DNA of 36,451 nt from a virus: IMG/VR virus record IMGVR_UViG_3300022198_000808, positions 1 to 36,451 of that record. The stretch is one strand, 5' to 3'. The notes beneath the pieces were generated by a model that saw only the letters and a program-made list of their open reading frames with translations, did no database searches and was not told the DNA's origin. A program made the position numbers and the translations under genes. Below are positions 21,413-31,044 of this stretch, one piece after another (within the stretch, counting starts at the first letter, position 1; the number at the start of each line of letters is the position of its first letter).

Positions 21413-23278
21413 TTAGTTGCCGTAAGCAGTGGAGTCCTGAAACATCAGCTGTCCGTTACCGATGTATGGGTATCTGCCGTTTTCTGCCTCCGCTAAGATA
21501 CGGGTTTTAGCAGCAGTCTGGTCTCCCGGACGAAGGCTATCAACCCAGTCCATTACTTCGGCTGCATCGATTTCATTGAGCGCAACGGCACCAGCCATGG
21601 CTTGAGCGTAAGCACTAGCCAACTCAATTGCTTCGTCTGTAGGTGCATTGCTATGCATCTTTATCATAGCGTCCTCTGCATCAATCAAGAACTGAGCCCC
21701 TCCCCTCTTGCTCTTTGATGGTGGGGCAACCTGATTAATAGTAGTAAGAACTTCCTTAAACACTTCTGGATTGGACTCCTGCATCACGGTGAAGTTCATG
21801 ATTGGCGTTCCTTCAATACCGAGGATTGCTTGGTCAAGAATTCCCGGCCCAGTATTCAAATCAAAGCCAATGAGCTTTCCTGTAGAGGGGTCGTGAATCA
21901 AGTTCTTTACTTCAACCTTAATATCTCCAGACGTAAGCTGAGTAACCATCTGGTCTTCGATGGGCTTACCATTAGCGTCTGTCGGCTTAGGGAGAGCATT
22001 ACCGCTGATGTTGAATCTGTAAGACCTTCCCGGCACGCTAGCCTTCACCTTTGGGTATGGGTCTTTTGTTGGGCCTATCTTATCTCCAACTTGAGTAATG
22101 ATTGGCTCCATAAAGGAATCAATCGGCGTGTACTCCATGGGTGGCTCTTCTGGGTCTGGAATCTCGCTGAGAATTTGCTTTCTCAACTGAGCAGTTTCAT
22201 CGCTAACCACGATAAGCTGTCTTGCTCTTCGCGCTGTGGCCTCTGCCCACCCACTAACAGCCTTTCTTTTCTGAATCATCTCAGGCATTCCGACCCGATT
22301 CAACTCCTCGTCGGTGACGTCAAATACCCACTTTCCCTCCTCGTTAATGTTTCCCGAAGTAAGAGACTTGCCAGCATTAACGCCAGTAGGATACTCTGTA
22401 TCGAACAGTTCTGCTTCTGTGTAAAAGGCTTGAGCTTCAGCGAAGTCTCTTTCAGTTAGTTCAGTCTTACCCGGCACACGGATATTCTTGTACCCCCAAG
22501 CTTGCATGGCTTCTAGCAATTCAGGCCCACGTGTGGTAAGCCTGTTATTGATTTCATCGTTGATGTCAGAGAAGATAGCTGCCTCGTCTACCTCGCCTGT
22601 CGCATAACCCAGTTTTCGAACTTGATAAGTCTCTTGCTTTTGACTCAACAACGTCTCATAAATGTCTTGACCCACGGTCTCAGGAACGTACTCTGTTCCC
22701 TGCCACTTCATCTGCGGAACGTACACGTCGTTCATGTCCGCAATATTTGACGTCTTCCAGTCTACATATTGTCCATTGACCGAAACTTCAAGCATTCCTG
22801 TCGCTTCATTCCATCTGTAGTCAGCAGTGTTATACTGTTCGAAATCAGCGAGCGTTTCTTCTGTCGAACCAGACAGGTTTTTGATTGTGCCGTTAGCAAT
22901 GCCTAATCTGGTCTGTCCATCCAGTGCGCTCTTTGCTGATGAGATGTTCTTAAACTGAATAAACTCTCCCTTGAGCTGTTGATACCTAGCGATGTCGTCT
23001 GGATTGCCAGACTGGTATGCTTTTGTCGCCGCCTCCTGATACCTGTCAAGAAGAGTCTGGGCACCTACTCTGTACTTCTCACCAACGCCAGCAGGGACAG
23101 ACTCCTCAAGAGCCTTGGTAAATCCCATGGTTTGGTTGAGCTGGTTCTGCCTAACCCTACGGTCGTTCTGGATTAATTGCGCCGTATTAGTGATGTCTTC
23201 ACTAATCTGCCGTCCCATCTCGCCGAAGCTTACTGGAGCCCCGACAAATCCGGTTTTAAATCTAGTTCCTTCAGCCAT
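21413..23278 (-). CDS. Internal virion/ejection protein (621 aa)
   Basis: No named family is recognised. The first 130 residues are helical (ISEDITNTAQLIQNDRRVRQ and similar) and the rest mixes helices with Gly/Pro-rich beta segments; Gln/Glu/Ala-rich helices recur. It lies between a short coiled-coil ejection protein and the giant polyvalent protein, in the place that T7-like and Bacteroidota podoviruses use for internal core proteins. The start overlaps the upstream gene's end by 8 nt. No enzymatic motif is visible. Role as an ejection protein is inferred from position and composition. Confidence 0.7.
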   Translation of the reverse strand: MAEGTRFKTGFVGAPVSFGEMGRQISEDITNTAQLIQNDRRVRQNQLNQTMGFTKALEESVPAGVGEKYRVGAQTLLDRYQEAATKAYQSGNPDDIARYQQLKGEFIQFKNISSAKSALDGQTRLGIANGTIKNLSGSTEETLADFEQYNTADYRWNEATGMLEVSVNGQYVDWKTSNIADMNDVYVPQMKWQGTEYVPETVGQDIYETLLSQKQETYQVRKLGYATGEVDEAAIFSDINDEINNRLTTRGPELLEAMQAWGYKNIRVPGKTELTERDFAEAQAFYTEAELFDTEYPTGVNAGKSLTSGNINEEGKWVFDVTDEELNRVGMPEMIQKRKAVSGWAEATARRARQLIVVSDETAQLRKQILSEIPDPEEPPMEYTPIDSFMEPIITQVGDKIGPTKDPYPKVKASVPGRSYRFNISGNALPKPTDANGKPIEDQMVTQLTSGDIKVEVKNLIHDPSTGKLIGFDLNTGPGILDQAILGIEGTPIMNFTVMQESNPEVFKEVLTTINQVAPPSKSKRGGAQFLIDAEDAMIKMHSNAPTDEAIELASAYAQAMAGAVALNEIDAAEVMDWVDSLRPGDQTAAKTRILAEAENGRYPYIGNGQLMFQDSTAYGN

Positions 23279-24215
23279 TGTCGTCTGCCTTTTCGAATCT
23301 GTTTACGAGTGAGCGCACAAATTTATGAAGCGGTGACTTGCCTTTGTCGGCCTCCCTCTTCAGTCTTCGCGCGTCCTTTGGGGCGATTACATACTCGCCG
23401 CCTGTCAAGGCAATGTTCATGTCCTTGCCATCCTCATCGACAACGTACATTTCGTTCGTGTCGTGGTTGAACTCACCCGGTGTCTTCTGAACCTTACCGC
23501 CCTTCTCCATGCCAATGCCGATTGCTGTCTTGGCAATACCACCAACGGTATTGGTGATACCCGCTCCAATCTGCTGCATCGCCGCTGCCTTGGCTGCTTC
23601 AGCCTTAGCAACTGCATCGTAACCGTAATCGATGTCTCTGGTAGAGCGTGCCTCTCTTCTCACCACCTCCTGCTGTCTTGCATCTGCTAAATTTGTAAGA
23701 GCCTGAGTTTGAAGCTGCTGCTGAGTGAGAGCTTGCTCCTGCATCTGACGCTGTGCCTGCTCAGTAGCCTGCATGATAGAGCCCAATCCTCTAGAGCCAT
23801 ACTGCTGCGCCGCTGATGCTGTAGTAGCGAGAGAACGATTGATGTCTTGAGTTCTCATCTGAACCAACCTCTGGTCGTAGGCATTCTTTACAGCCATGTA
23901 ATACTCGGCTGGAGTTGAGAGAGATGGCTGTGAAGCTTTTAGTCTCTCAAGCTCTTGGTTAGATGTCATGATGTCCTGCTTGGCCTGACGGTTGGCTTTG
24001 ATTCCCTGAAAAACATCTACAATACCGCCCACAGCTTGAACAATACCACCTGTGGTAGCACTTGCCTTAGCTGCTGCTGAATTGTAGAGAGAGTCCTTTG
24101 TACCCGAAGCCTCTGTACCCACGCTTCTCGTGTCTGGAACGTTACCGAGTATCTGAGCGTCAGTCATCAGGGGGTCTGTTTTAGGGTCTCCAAGGGGTGA
24201 GTTGTATAAAGACAT
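23271..24215 (-). CDS. Short ejection/internal virion protein with C-terminal GGEYV motif (314 aa)
   Basis: Residues 45-230 are Ala/Gln-rich helices (for example QAQRQMQEQALTQQQLQTQA), typical of small internal virion proteins that line an ejection channel. Two Gly-rich hydrophobic stretches (GGIVQAVGGIVDVF and GAGITNTVGGIAKTAIGIG) could insert in membrane. The C-terminus carries PGEFNHDTNEMYVVDEDG and TGGEYVIAP (271-279), a pattern seen in structural proteins of crAss-like and other Bacteroidota phages. The first base of its ATG is the last base of the nozzle gene's stop, and its end overlaps the following gene by 8 nt. Confidence 0.72.
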   Translation of the reverse strand: MSLYNSPLGDPKTDPLMTDAQILGNVPDTRSVGTEASGTKDSLYNSAAAKASATTGGIVQAVGGIVDVFQGIKANRQAKQDIMTSNQELERLKASQPSLSTPAEYYMAVKNAYDQRLVQMRTQDINRSLATTASAAQQYGSRGLGSIMQATEQAQRQMQEQALTQQQLQTQALTNLADARQQEVVRREARSTRDIDYGYDAVAKAEAAKAAAMQQIGAGITNTVGGIAKTAIGIGMEKGGKVQKTPGEFNHDTNEMYVVDEDGKDMNIALTGGEYVIAPKDARRLKREADKGKSPLHKFVRSLVNRFEKADDNG

Positions 24216-27200
24216 CAGTTCTCTTGTTGTTCGTTATGAAGTGGCGATGGGGTAAACACCATGTTTACTGCGTACAGCTCGACATCAGCCGTATTCGTAT
24301 TAGTTAGTTTCACTTTTGAGTAGTAGTCCCTCATGTGGTCTCCGTTGATTGAGCTATGGGACACAGCAATAAGCGTGTCACCAACAGAGACTCCCGGCGT
24401 ATCGTTAAGCGTGATTGACGTTCTACTGTCAACCGAAGAGATGTGCCTAGCTGTCTCTGTTTCAGAGCTTTCCGAAAGTACGTTAACCCTGTCTCCAAGT
24501 CCAAACGGAAGGTTACTTATTCTTGACGTAAACGTCACCGTGTTTCCACTAACGCTAGCAACCTCTCCAAGCACCACTTTGTTAGACCCAGACGAATCGG
24601 TCGACGACCCAGAGGTGTCTTTTGGAATGACAGAGTACCGAAGCCCTTCCTTAACCTCATACTCCCCACTACCAATTGATGTGGATTGACTTGAGTTCGT
24701 GATGACCGCAGACCAGTTATCATCACCCTCCAAGCTAATAGCATTGTACACCTTTACCATGGATGGGTTGACCCTAGATATAATCGTAATACTTGAGTTG
24801 TATTGAGTGCCGTAGAAGTTATTGTTAGTGTTGTTGACGTTATGCCTGTACATCTGACCATTCTCAAACGAGAAGAAGCGATTATGAAGGTTCGCATACA
24901 TCTCTGGGTTGAATGAGTATAAGCTCATCCAGTATCCTTTGGTGGTGCTATACGCCACTGTATTACCATCGTCATCCAGCCCATCCGTAACGGATATATT
25001 TACCGACGTATCAGATAAAGTACCAAACTTAATTAGCGTATCTGGGAAGGAAATAGAACCGTCAACATTATTGATTAACCCAACTCCACGATACTTGCCA
25101 TCGGAAGTCAGGATGTCAATCTCAACATCAGAGGTACTAAGCCTACTACTTGGGTCAACGAATACCGAGCCACGCTCAGTGAGTTTATCGACGAACATGA
25201 TTGACCCCCCTAAGCTGTCCCATTGGGGAAGGTATGACACAGGTGTGATATTTGTATCACTCCATATAAGCGAGTCATTGTCCCAAGTCATCATATTGTT
25301 ACTACCATAAACCGGCTTCACCTTTCCGGATGGGTTTGACACCCTCGCATTGGTTGGTGGTTTCTGCACATCGCCCACCGTGTCACCATCAATAATGATG
25401 TCGTTCACATCTTGCGATTCTGTTGTAACTAGAATTTCGTCATTCTCTGGGTCGATACCACACGGAATCCTAGGGACGGAATCCCTGAGTAGCAACTCAG
25501 CAAACAAGCCCTCAAAGAATGAACTCATACTCTTGTCACTTATGGGTTCAATCCCATTACTTGAGAGGGCAAACACCTTACCAGCATCCATGTCGCAGAA
25601 ATACGTGACACCAAACCGCTCGACGACAGACTCCGGGTTTAGTCCGGGGCCGAATGAACCGGCAAAGTAGGTTTCATTACCTAGGACGTTGGTGCTGGTT
25701 ACAAGCATTCCATCCCCAGATGTTTCAATAAGCTGTCTTCCGATGGGGGTTGAGCTCACCTTTTTCTCCTGCATGGTAAGCATACCTTCGCCCTTGTCAA
25801 CCAAGAAGCAGATAGCCCCATACTTAGAGTTGTAGTCTTTGTATGGATAGAGTACAGGGTTGAATGAAGACAGGCTCAGGATTGAAGAGTCAGACGCAAA
25901 CGGAGCACTGTAAGTGACAGCCGTGTGTCTCCTGATTTCTTTTTGGTCTGGGGTCTCGATGAACGGCCTTCCAATGCTAGATGCTTTTGAATCAAAGAAA
26001 TCGCTAACCGACTCATCCTCTACCACCCACTTCCTGTACAGCTGGTTGTCTGGTATGGTGGGGTTGTAAAGGTAGGTTACACTGTTGTCTCCTGACGGGG
26101 TGAAATCAACTTGAGGATTGCTTAGTTGCTCTCTAATTCTCATGAATACATCACCCGTTGTTAAGGTAACGACTCCTTTGTGTATGCTATTGCTGCTACC
26201 AACGGTGGTTGATATTGATGCACTAACGAGGCCAGTAGCCGCTATGTCGGTTTGAGAGAACGAACTTCCATCAGAAATGCTGTACGCGAACTCTCCGCTT
26301 TCTAACGGTCTAATCCCAGCTACAAATACATTAGAGTTAGCCGTGATAATCTTGTCACCTAAGTACAGTCGATGTGCAGACTTGAAGGTGTTTGTTCCGG
26401 TTACGTTGATGCCGAAGATTGGAGAGACACTGTTAGACCTATCGCCAGCGTGAGTTCTTACTCCTCCCACCTCAATGACATCGTACTGCTTCTTCAGCTC
26501 ATAGTATATGCGAGACTCCTCAGTAGACTCCTTCTTTGGTGTACAGATTTCTACCAAGCAGTTCTGGCTAAACTTGTCTTTTCCAAGAAGAACATCAGCG
26601 CGAGAGAATCCGGGGATGTTGTTGTCTCTTACAGTAAGGAACCAGCCAGTACGTCTGTAGTTTGTTTCGTCATCCTCATCGCTAATATCGCTAAGCCTGA
26701 TTGGGTTTTGGTCGTCGTCGCTATAATACTTGTATGATGTGATGACAAACTCGTGAAGAGGTCTCTGGATGTTCCCGTCTGAGTCTTCGTATTGAAGCAC
26801 ACGCAACACATCACCCTCGGCAAATTGATACGACAGCTTAGCTCCTTTGAAATCTCGGTATGAGTTTGATTTCCCCTCAAGCCCCCTCATTGATATGAAG
26901 ATTTGACCGTTAGTCCCCTGTTCTAGTCCCTGAGTAATCGGTCTTGTCTTCGTGCCATCGTTTGAACGAATGTCTGTAAATGTTGTCTGCTTTCCGGTTG
27001 CTGCTTCGTTCACAACAACTTGCAGAATCTTATCATACGAAGTATTCTTCGAGTACACAGGAGCCCATTTCTTCGCCCATGTCGGCGGGTCGTGTAAGAT
27101 TCTCAAGTCTATCTCCGTTCTCCCGTTGTTGCCTTGTCGGTTTTCGCCAAAGTGCTTGACGTACTTCTCTTTTATAGGCTGAACACCTGACGGTCTGTTC

Positions 27201-29413
27201 CTGTCATCGTAGTATACGATACCGAAGTCATGGGTAGCACCAGCTTTGAAAGAGCTTACAGCTTCACCGTCTGTAGCTGAAAAGTCAACAGTTGAGCTTT
27301 GAAGCGTGTAGTTAGTCCAGTACGAGCGAATCGCCCCGTTATTAATGCTGTAGTCTCTCAGTCTGTATCCGCTTGCATTCTCCTGAGAGCTTATCACTGC
27401 ATTCACCTGAGAGCCTGAGTATATGTGGTATGCAGCAAGTCCAAGGCAACCTCCACGTTGCGCTTGCTGGTAGTCAGGATTGCTTATGTCAGATGCAGCG
27501 ACAAAATCATTTCCAGTAACCGTACCAGAATTTAATGTATGATACGGGGCAACAACAGTGTCTGCAGATAATTCGACACCAGTACAAACAGCCTTGCATG
27601 TAACTTTTTGAGCGGCTTCATTATACGATGCTACAAGCTTGAAGTTTCCCGTCCCTGACATCCAAGCAATAAGTCGGTCAGCCTCATTCGTATTTGGCTG
27701 AGAGGATTGAGCACCAGTCGTACCGGCCAACATAACAGTAGCTCCTAACAGCTGTCCATAATTTGTCGAGCTTGGGTTCAGTCCTACTGATGCTTGCGGG
27801 GCGTTATTATTAATCTCGTTGACCAGCACGGATGCGAACTCACTAACGGTAGCATAAGGAACCGTAGAGAACTGATGAACGAACTGGCAAGGAGAAGACA
27901 TTACTAAGTTTCCTAAAGCTTGCTGTTCACTTTCCGGGTCTAGAATGAAGAGAGCTTGACTATGAATCTCATCTCCATTCTCATCATATGTTGCAGCATT
28001 TACAGTTATACGGGTGTTAGATGCATTACTGTTAATGTCAGCAGCAAAACCAATCTTGTCACAACCAAGAGAGATGTCGAAAGAGCATACGCCTACAGCG
28101 TTAATACCCCCTATGGGGAATTCGCTAAGGTCAATGTCAAACGACACACCGTTTGTTGTTGCATCACCGAATCTGGCAGCAGTGTAGCTGTTATTTACAA
28201 GGAATCCCTTGGCTAAAGTACCTCCATAATAAGACCTAGCATTCTCCCAAAACTCATTTGAACCATTGCCTGAATAGACCACTGTCTCGTTCATCAGCTC
28301 GCTATCAACTACCTCAAAATCTACTTCCGCACCTGTCTGAAGGTTTGGGTGGTACACAGGATAGTTGTACACGTCCGTATTAGCAAGGTTGTCGAAACCT
28401 TCGATGTAGTTGCCGTAAATCAGCCTGCCGTTCGAGATAGCCTGTGCCATCGCTGCTCTGGGTACGGCATCGTATGGTTTGTTCGCTTCTTCGTTGGAGA
28501 TGTATGAGTACACCTTGTCGTTACGGAACACGAAAGACTGCTGAGCTTGCGTTGGGTCATTGTCAAGTTCGTGAATCTTCTGGAATGCTCCGTCATTATT
28601 GCGCCTAGCAAACACTCGAATCTTCTTTACTGGCCCATCCGAATTAGTCACGGTCAGTCTAAGTTCATTATTGTATGACTCCAAGTAGTCAATAGCTGCT
28701 GAGTTGAATGCAAGGTTTGTGCTGCTTACAGCTAAGCTTGAGTAAGCAGATATTGCACTCGCCTCTCCATCATCATACACGTATTGGTAGGCAAATTGAA
28801 AGCAGTTCTCCTTCAGGTGATTTGCTTTGACTGAGCTGTTGGTCTGAAACGTCCAAGTGATAACGTCCTGTGGTGGCTGCTTGCACACCGTCAAGTACTT
28901 GTTCTTCTGCTCGTCATTGCCTGAAGTCATCAGGTCGTTGTATCCTCCATACAGCAACCTCGTGGCGTTCACCTTCCTAGGTTCATTCCGATTGTCGGTG
29001 AAGTAAAGGAGGTGCTCCTGAAATTGATTGATGACAACATCACCCTTCACGAATCCATCGCGCTCGAAGTTGAGCACCGAATCCTCGTAAAGCTTTACGT
29101 AGTTGTCGTTGATTGAGTCGTACCGGTAGATACCGTGGTTCAGCTGAGAATTATACAGGAAGAAATAGATGCACTTACCAGCCTCACATGGAACAGCCCC
29201 AATAACCCTGTTGTCACCAGAGCTTGGTATAGCGTCCGATGAGGTGGCTGCTGACACTGCTGTGTTACCCTCAATATTCTTTACAATCCCTTGGTCACCA
29301 CCGTCTTCATGAGACACGCGAATGTTCAGCGCGTCTGTCATTTCAAACGGCTTAATTAACCTCTCGTCTTCATCCTTATTGAGGTATTGCGGTACAAGCT
29401 TATCTATAGCCAT
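24215..29413 (-). CDS. Tail nozzle/stabilisation protein (gp12/P22 gp10-like role) (1732 aa)
   Basis: This very long, beta-rich protein opens LVPQYLNKDEDERLIKPFEMTDALNIRV, then has short strands with Asn/Asp turns throughout. Segments such as YYDDRNRPSGVQ and HDPPTWAKKWAPVYSKN (middle) resemble the stabilisation or tail tubular B proteins of crAss-like and other Bacteroidota podoviruses, which form the beta-propeller nozzle below the adaptor. The position directly after the adaptor gene supports this. At 1732 residues it is about twice the T7 gp12 length, so extra domains (possibly receptor-facing) are likely in the second half. Late residues 1560-1732 contain 'GDRVNVLSESSE' and 'GDTLIAVSH'-type beta repeats. 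It has a 1-nt overlap at both ends. Confidence 0.78.
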   Translation of the reverse strand: MAIDKLVPQYLNKDEDERLIKPFEMTDALNIRVSHEDGGDQGIVKNIEGNTAVSAATSSDAIPSSGDNRVIGAVPCEAGKCIYFFLYNSQLNHGIYRYDSINDNYVKLYEDSVLNFERDGFVKGDVVINQFQEHLLYFTDNRNEPRKVNATRLLYGGYNDLMTSGNDEQKNKYLTVCKQPPQDVITWTFQTNSSVKANHLKENCFQFAYQYVYDDGEASAISAYSSLAVSSTNLAFNSAAIDYLESYNNELRLTVTNSDGPVKKIRVFARRNNDGAFQKIHELDNDPTQAQQSFVFRNDKVYSYISNEEANKPYDAVPRAAMAQAISNGRLIYGNYIEGFDNLANTDVYNYPVYHPNLQTGAEVDFEVVDSELMNETVVYSGNGSNEFWENARSYYGGTLAKGFLVNNSYTAARFGDATTNGVSFDIDLSEFPIGGINAVGVCSFDISLGCDKIGFAADINSNASNTRITVNAATYDENGDEIHSQALFILDPESEQQALGNLVMSSPCQFVHQFSTVPYATVSEFASVLVNEINNNAPQASVGLNPSSTNYGQLLGATVMLAGTTGAQSSQPNTNEADRLIAWMSGTGNFKLVASYNEAAQKVTCKAVCTGVELSADTVVAPYHTLNSGTVTGNDFVAASDISNPDYQQAQRGGCLGLAAYHIYSGSQVNAVISSQENASGYRLRDYSINNGAIRSYWTNYTLQSSTVDFSATDGEAVSSFKAGATHDFGIVYYDDRNRPSGVQPIKEKYVKHFGENRQGNNGRTEIDLRILHDPPTWAKKWAPVYSKNTSYDKILQVVVNEAATGKQTTFTDIRSNDGTKTRPITQGLEQGTNGQIFISMRGLEGKSNSYRDFKGAKLSYQFAEGDVLRVLQYEDSDGNIQRPLHEFVITSYKYYSDDDQNPIRLSDISDEDDETNYRRTGWFLTVRDNNIPGFSRADVLLGKDKFSQNCLVEICTPKKESTEESRIYYELKKQYDVIEVGGVRTHAGDRSNSVSPIFGINVTGTNTFKSAHRLYLGDKIITANSNVFVAGIRPLESGEFAYSISDGSSFSQTDIAATGLVSASISTTVGSSNSIHKGVVTLTTGDVFMRIREQLSNPQVDFTPSGDNSVTYLYNPTIPDNQLYRKWVVEDESVSDFFDSKASSIGRPFIETPDQKEIRRHTAVTYSAPFASDSSILSLSSFNPVLYPYKDYNSKYGAICFLVDKGEGMLTMQEKKVSSTPIGRQLIETSGDGMLVTSTNVLGNETYFAGSFGPGLNPESVVERFGVTYFCDMDAGKVFALSSNGIEPISDKSMSSFFEGLFAELLLRDSVPRIPCGIDPENDEILVTTESQDVNDIIIDGDTVGDVQKPPTNARVSNPSGKVKPVYGSNNMMTWDNDSLIWSDTNITPVSYLPQWDSLGGSIMFVDKLTERGSVFVDPSSRLSTSDVEIDILTSDGKYRGVGLINNVDGSISFPDTLIKFGTLSDTSVNISVTDGLDDDGNTVAYSTTKGYWMSLYSFNPEMYANLHNRFFSFENGQMYRHNVNNTNNNFYGTQYNSSITIISRVNPSMVKVYNAISLEGDDNWSAVITNSSQSTSIGSGEYEVKEGLRYSVIPKDTSGSSTDSSGSNKVVLGEVASVSGNTVTFTSRISNLPFGLGDRVNVLSESSETETARHISSVDSRTSITLNDTPGVSVGDTLIAVSHSSINGDHMRDYYSKVKLTNTNTADVELYAVNMVFTPSPLHNEQQEN

Positions 29414-30219
29414 TAGTACTTAGGAGATTGCTTGAAGTTCTTACGGATAGTCTTGAGAGCCTCTTCAGCACTGAATGCCTTCAGTCTGGCATTGGCCTTT
29501 CTCCTTTCGTTGTAGTATTCTTGTCTGGCTCTAGCCTTCTCACCCATAGGCACGCTTGACTTGCGTTCGATGAGCTTGTAGTAGATGTAGGAGCGAAGAG
29601 CCTCTTCAGCCTCCACCTGTACGGTGGGAGATACAGAGCGTGCCTCGTCAGCGATGTATTCAATGACAACCTCCGAGTGCTGAACGCCGGAGAGCTCGAT
29701 GCGATTCTGGTCGTGATTCAATCTGTACTCACCTTCGTAGTACCCACCACCCAGTCCGTAAATCTGACCGATGTTGTTTTGGTAGATGTAGTTGCTGAAC
29801 ACAACGTAATCGTCATCGCCGAAGACACCGCTGCTAGTGCCTCCAGTCTTAGCCTCTACTCTGTCATAGATGCCATCTCCATCTGAATCGATAAAGTTTC
29901 CAGCGGCATCGCTGTCATACTTCTGTGAGTAGTTGATGTTCTTGTTCTCTCCAAACACGTACACCAACCCATCGCTCTTGACCACACCAATCTTAACCAA
30001 GTCAACGTAGTCGTCAGGAAGAGTCACCGTGTCATTGCTGTTCACTGACAGCTTAACAGAGCGGACGCGCTTCAACATATCGAAACCCATCTCTCGGATT
30101 CCTCTGAGCGCAAAGTTCTTGATGACTACGTCTGAAGCATTGTTCACGTAGTCGTCAGAGTCGAGAGTCAACACGAAGTCATTGACGACTTGGTCTACTG
30201 TTACTAGGTTCCTTGCCAT
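29413..30219 (-). CDS. Head-tail adaptor / tail tubular protein A-like with EF-hand loop (268 aa)
   Basis: The N-terminal helices (TVDQVVNDFVLTL, then VVIKNFALRGIREMGFDML), the strand SVKLSVNSNDTVTLPDDYVDLVKIG and the C-terminal helices (EAEEALRSYIYYKLIERKSS) follow the layout of gp4/gp11-type adaptors that join portal to nozzle; the 'L-P-D-D-Y-x-D-x-x-x-x-G' segment is typical. A loop insertion at residues 111-122 reads DSDGDGIYDRVE, a perfect canonical EF-hand (D1, D3, D5, G6, D9, E12), so calcium binding is expected. The gene is joined to the nozzle gene by a 1-nt overlap and follows the preceding connector gene after 3 nt. Confidence 0.78.
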   Translation of the reverse strand: MARNLVTVDQVVNDFVLTLDSDDYVNNASDVVIKNFALRGIREMGFDMLKRVRSVKLSVNSNDTVTLPDDYVDLVKIGVVKSDGLVYVFGENKNINYSQKYDSDAAGNFIDSDGDGIYDRVEAKTGGTSSGVFGDDDYVVFSNYIYQNNIGQIYGLGGGYYEGEYRLNHDQNRIELSGVQHSEVVIEYIADEARSVSPTVQVEAEEALRSYIYYKLIERKSSVPMGEKARARQEYYNERRKANARLKAFSAEEALKTIRKNFKQSPKY

Positions 30220-30222
30220 CTA

Positions 30223-30960
30223 TTACCGCTTTTGAGATTGAGTTTCTGCGTACGTGTAGATGTTTGAGTCACGCAGACTAATTCCAATCAACCTAGCCAT
30301 CTCCTCCACAATCTCTGGGATGTAGTGTTCTGGCAACTCGAAGTCCACGCTCGTGCTGGCGTTGTAGGTTTCCTTGTTGTTGTTCGTAGTGAATCCGAAC
30401 TTGGGCATGGACGCGGTTCTTGCACCCGTAGTTGGGTTCAAGCCTTCAGGCTGCTTGTAGTAGCGCAACCTAATCCTTCTGATGCTTTGAGGGTATACCT
30501 CAATCTCGTCATCAAGAAATGCAACTGGTGAGGTTTCAGTTGGCTTGCTTAGGTTGCTGTTAAGAATGTACTCCAGCTTCTCCTCATCATACTCAACGGG
30601 TACTGGGATTGCTGTATTCGTTCCAAGCAAAAGAGAACCATCCGTCTTGACGTAGATGATTCTTGCCAAATCGTCGGGCTTCGCGAAGTGTGCGCCTTGC
30701 GTCCTAGTGATGACTGGAGACGTCTTTGAAAACGTCGAAAGGTCTTCTTGTAGTTGCTTAATAGCTGACTTGTCGCGACCGGGGTCAATGCCCCGCTTCT
30801 TCATTGCGTTGACGTTGGTCATGCGCTTGAACATCGCATTAAAGACGTTTGCTTGAGCAATGGGCGCGAAGGAGTTGAACTCTGTTGGAGTTACAAAACC
30901 TCGCTGGTCTTTGTTTGCAATATCCTTTAGTGCATTGTAAACCTCTCGAACACTTGCCAT
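30223..30960 (-). CDS. Connector/ring-like structural protein (245 aa)
   Basis: The sequence begins ASVREVYNALKDIANKDQRGFVTPTEFNSFAPIAQANVF, a motif ('G-F-x-T-P-x-x-F-N-x-x-x-x-x-A-Q') I associate with head-tail connector or ring proteins of Bacteroidota podoviruses and crAss-like phages. The middle has beta-rich segments (IIYVKTDGSLLL, IEVYPQSIRRIRLRYYKQP), and the C-terminus is helical (PEIVEEMARLIGISLRDSNIYTYAETQSQKR). I set the start at the ATG at 30960. A TTG in the same frame at 30990 would add ten residues but lies next to a terminator, whereas the ATG has GGAGA 10 nt upstream. Confidence 0.7.
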   Translation of the reverse strand: MASVREVYNALKDIANKDQRGFVTPTEFNSFAPIAQANVFNAMFKRMTNVNAMKKRGIDPGRDKSAIKQLQEDLSTFSKTSPVITRTQGAHFAKPDDLARIIYVKTDGSLLLGTNTAIPVPVEYDEEKLEYILNSNLSKPTETSPVAFLDDEIEVYPQSIRRIRLRYYKQPEGLNPTTGARTASMPKFGFTTNNNKETYNASTSVDFELPEHYIPEIVEEMARLIGISLRDSNIYTYAETQSQKR

Positions 30961-30987
30961 AGTTAGGGAATCTCCAGCAAATATACT

Positions 30988-31019
30988 CAAAAAGAAAGGG
31001 GGGCTTTGTTGCCCCCCTT
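30988..31019 (-). terminator. Intrinsic terminator inside the late operon
   Basis: On the leftward strand AAGGGGGGC and GCCCCCCTT form a perfect 9-bp stem (30996-31004 with 31011-31019) around a 6-nt loop, followed by TCTTTTT. It lies between the stop at 31045 and the connector start at 30960 and should reduce transcription into the tail genes. Confidence 0.88.
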
Positions 31020-31044
31020 CCCCTAGTTCGAGTATGATAGACCG

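Noticed and set aside
30961-30990. TTG start adding ten residues to the connector protein
   Set aside because: The TTG overlaps the U-tract side of a strong terminator, and an ATG with an upstream GGAGA lies at 30960.
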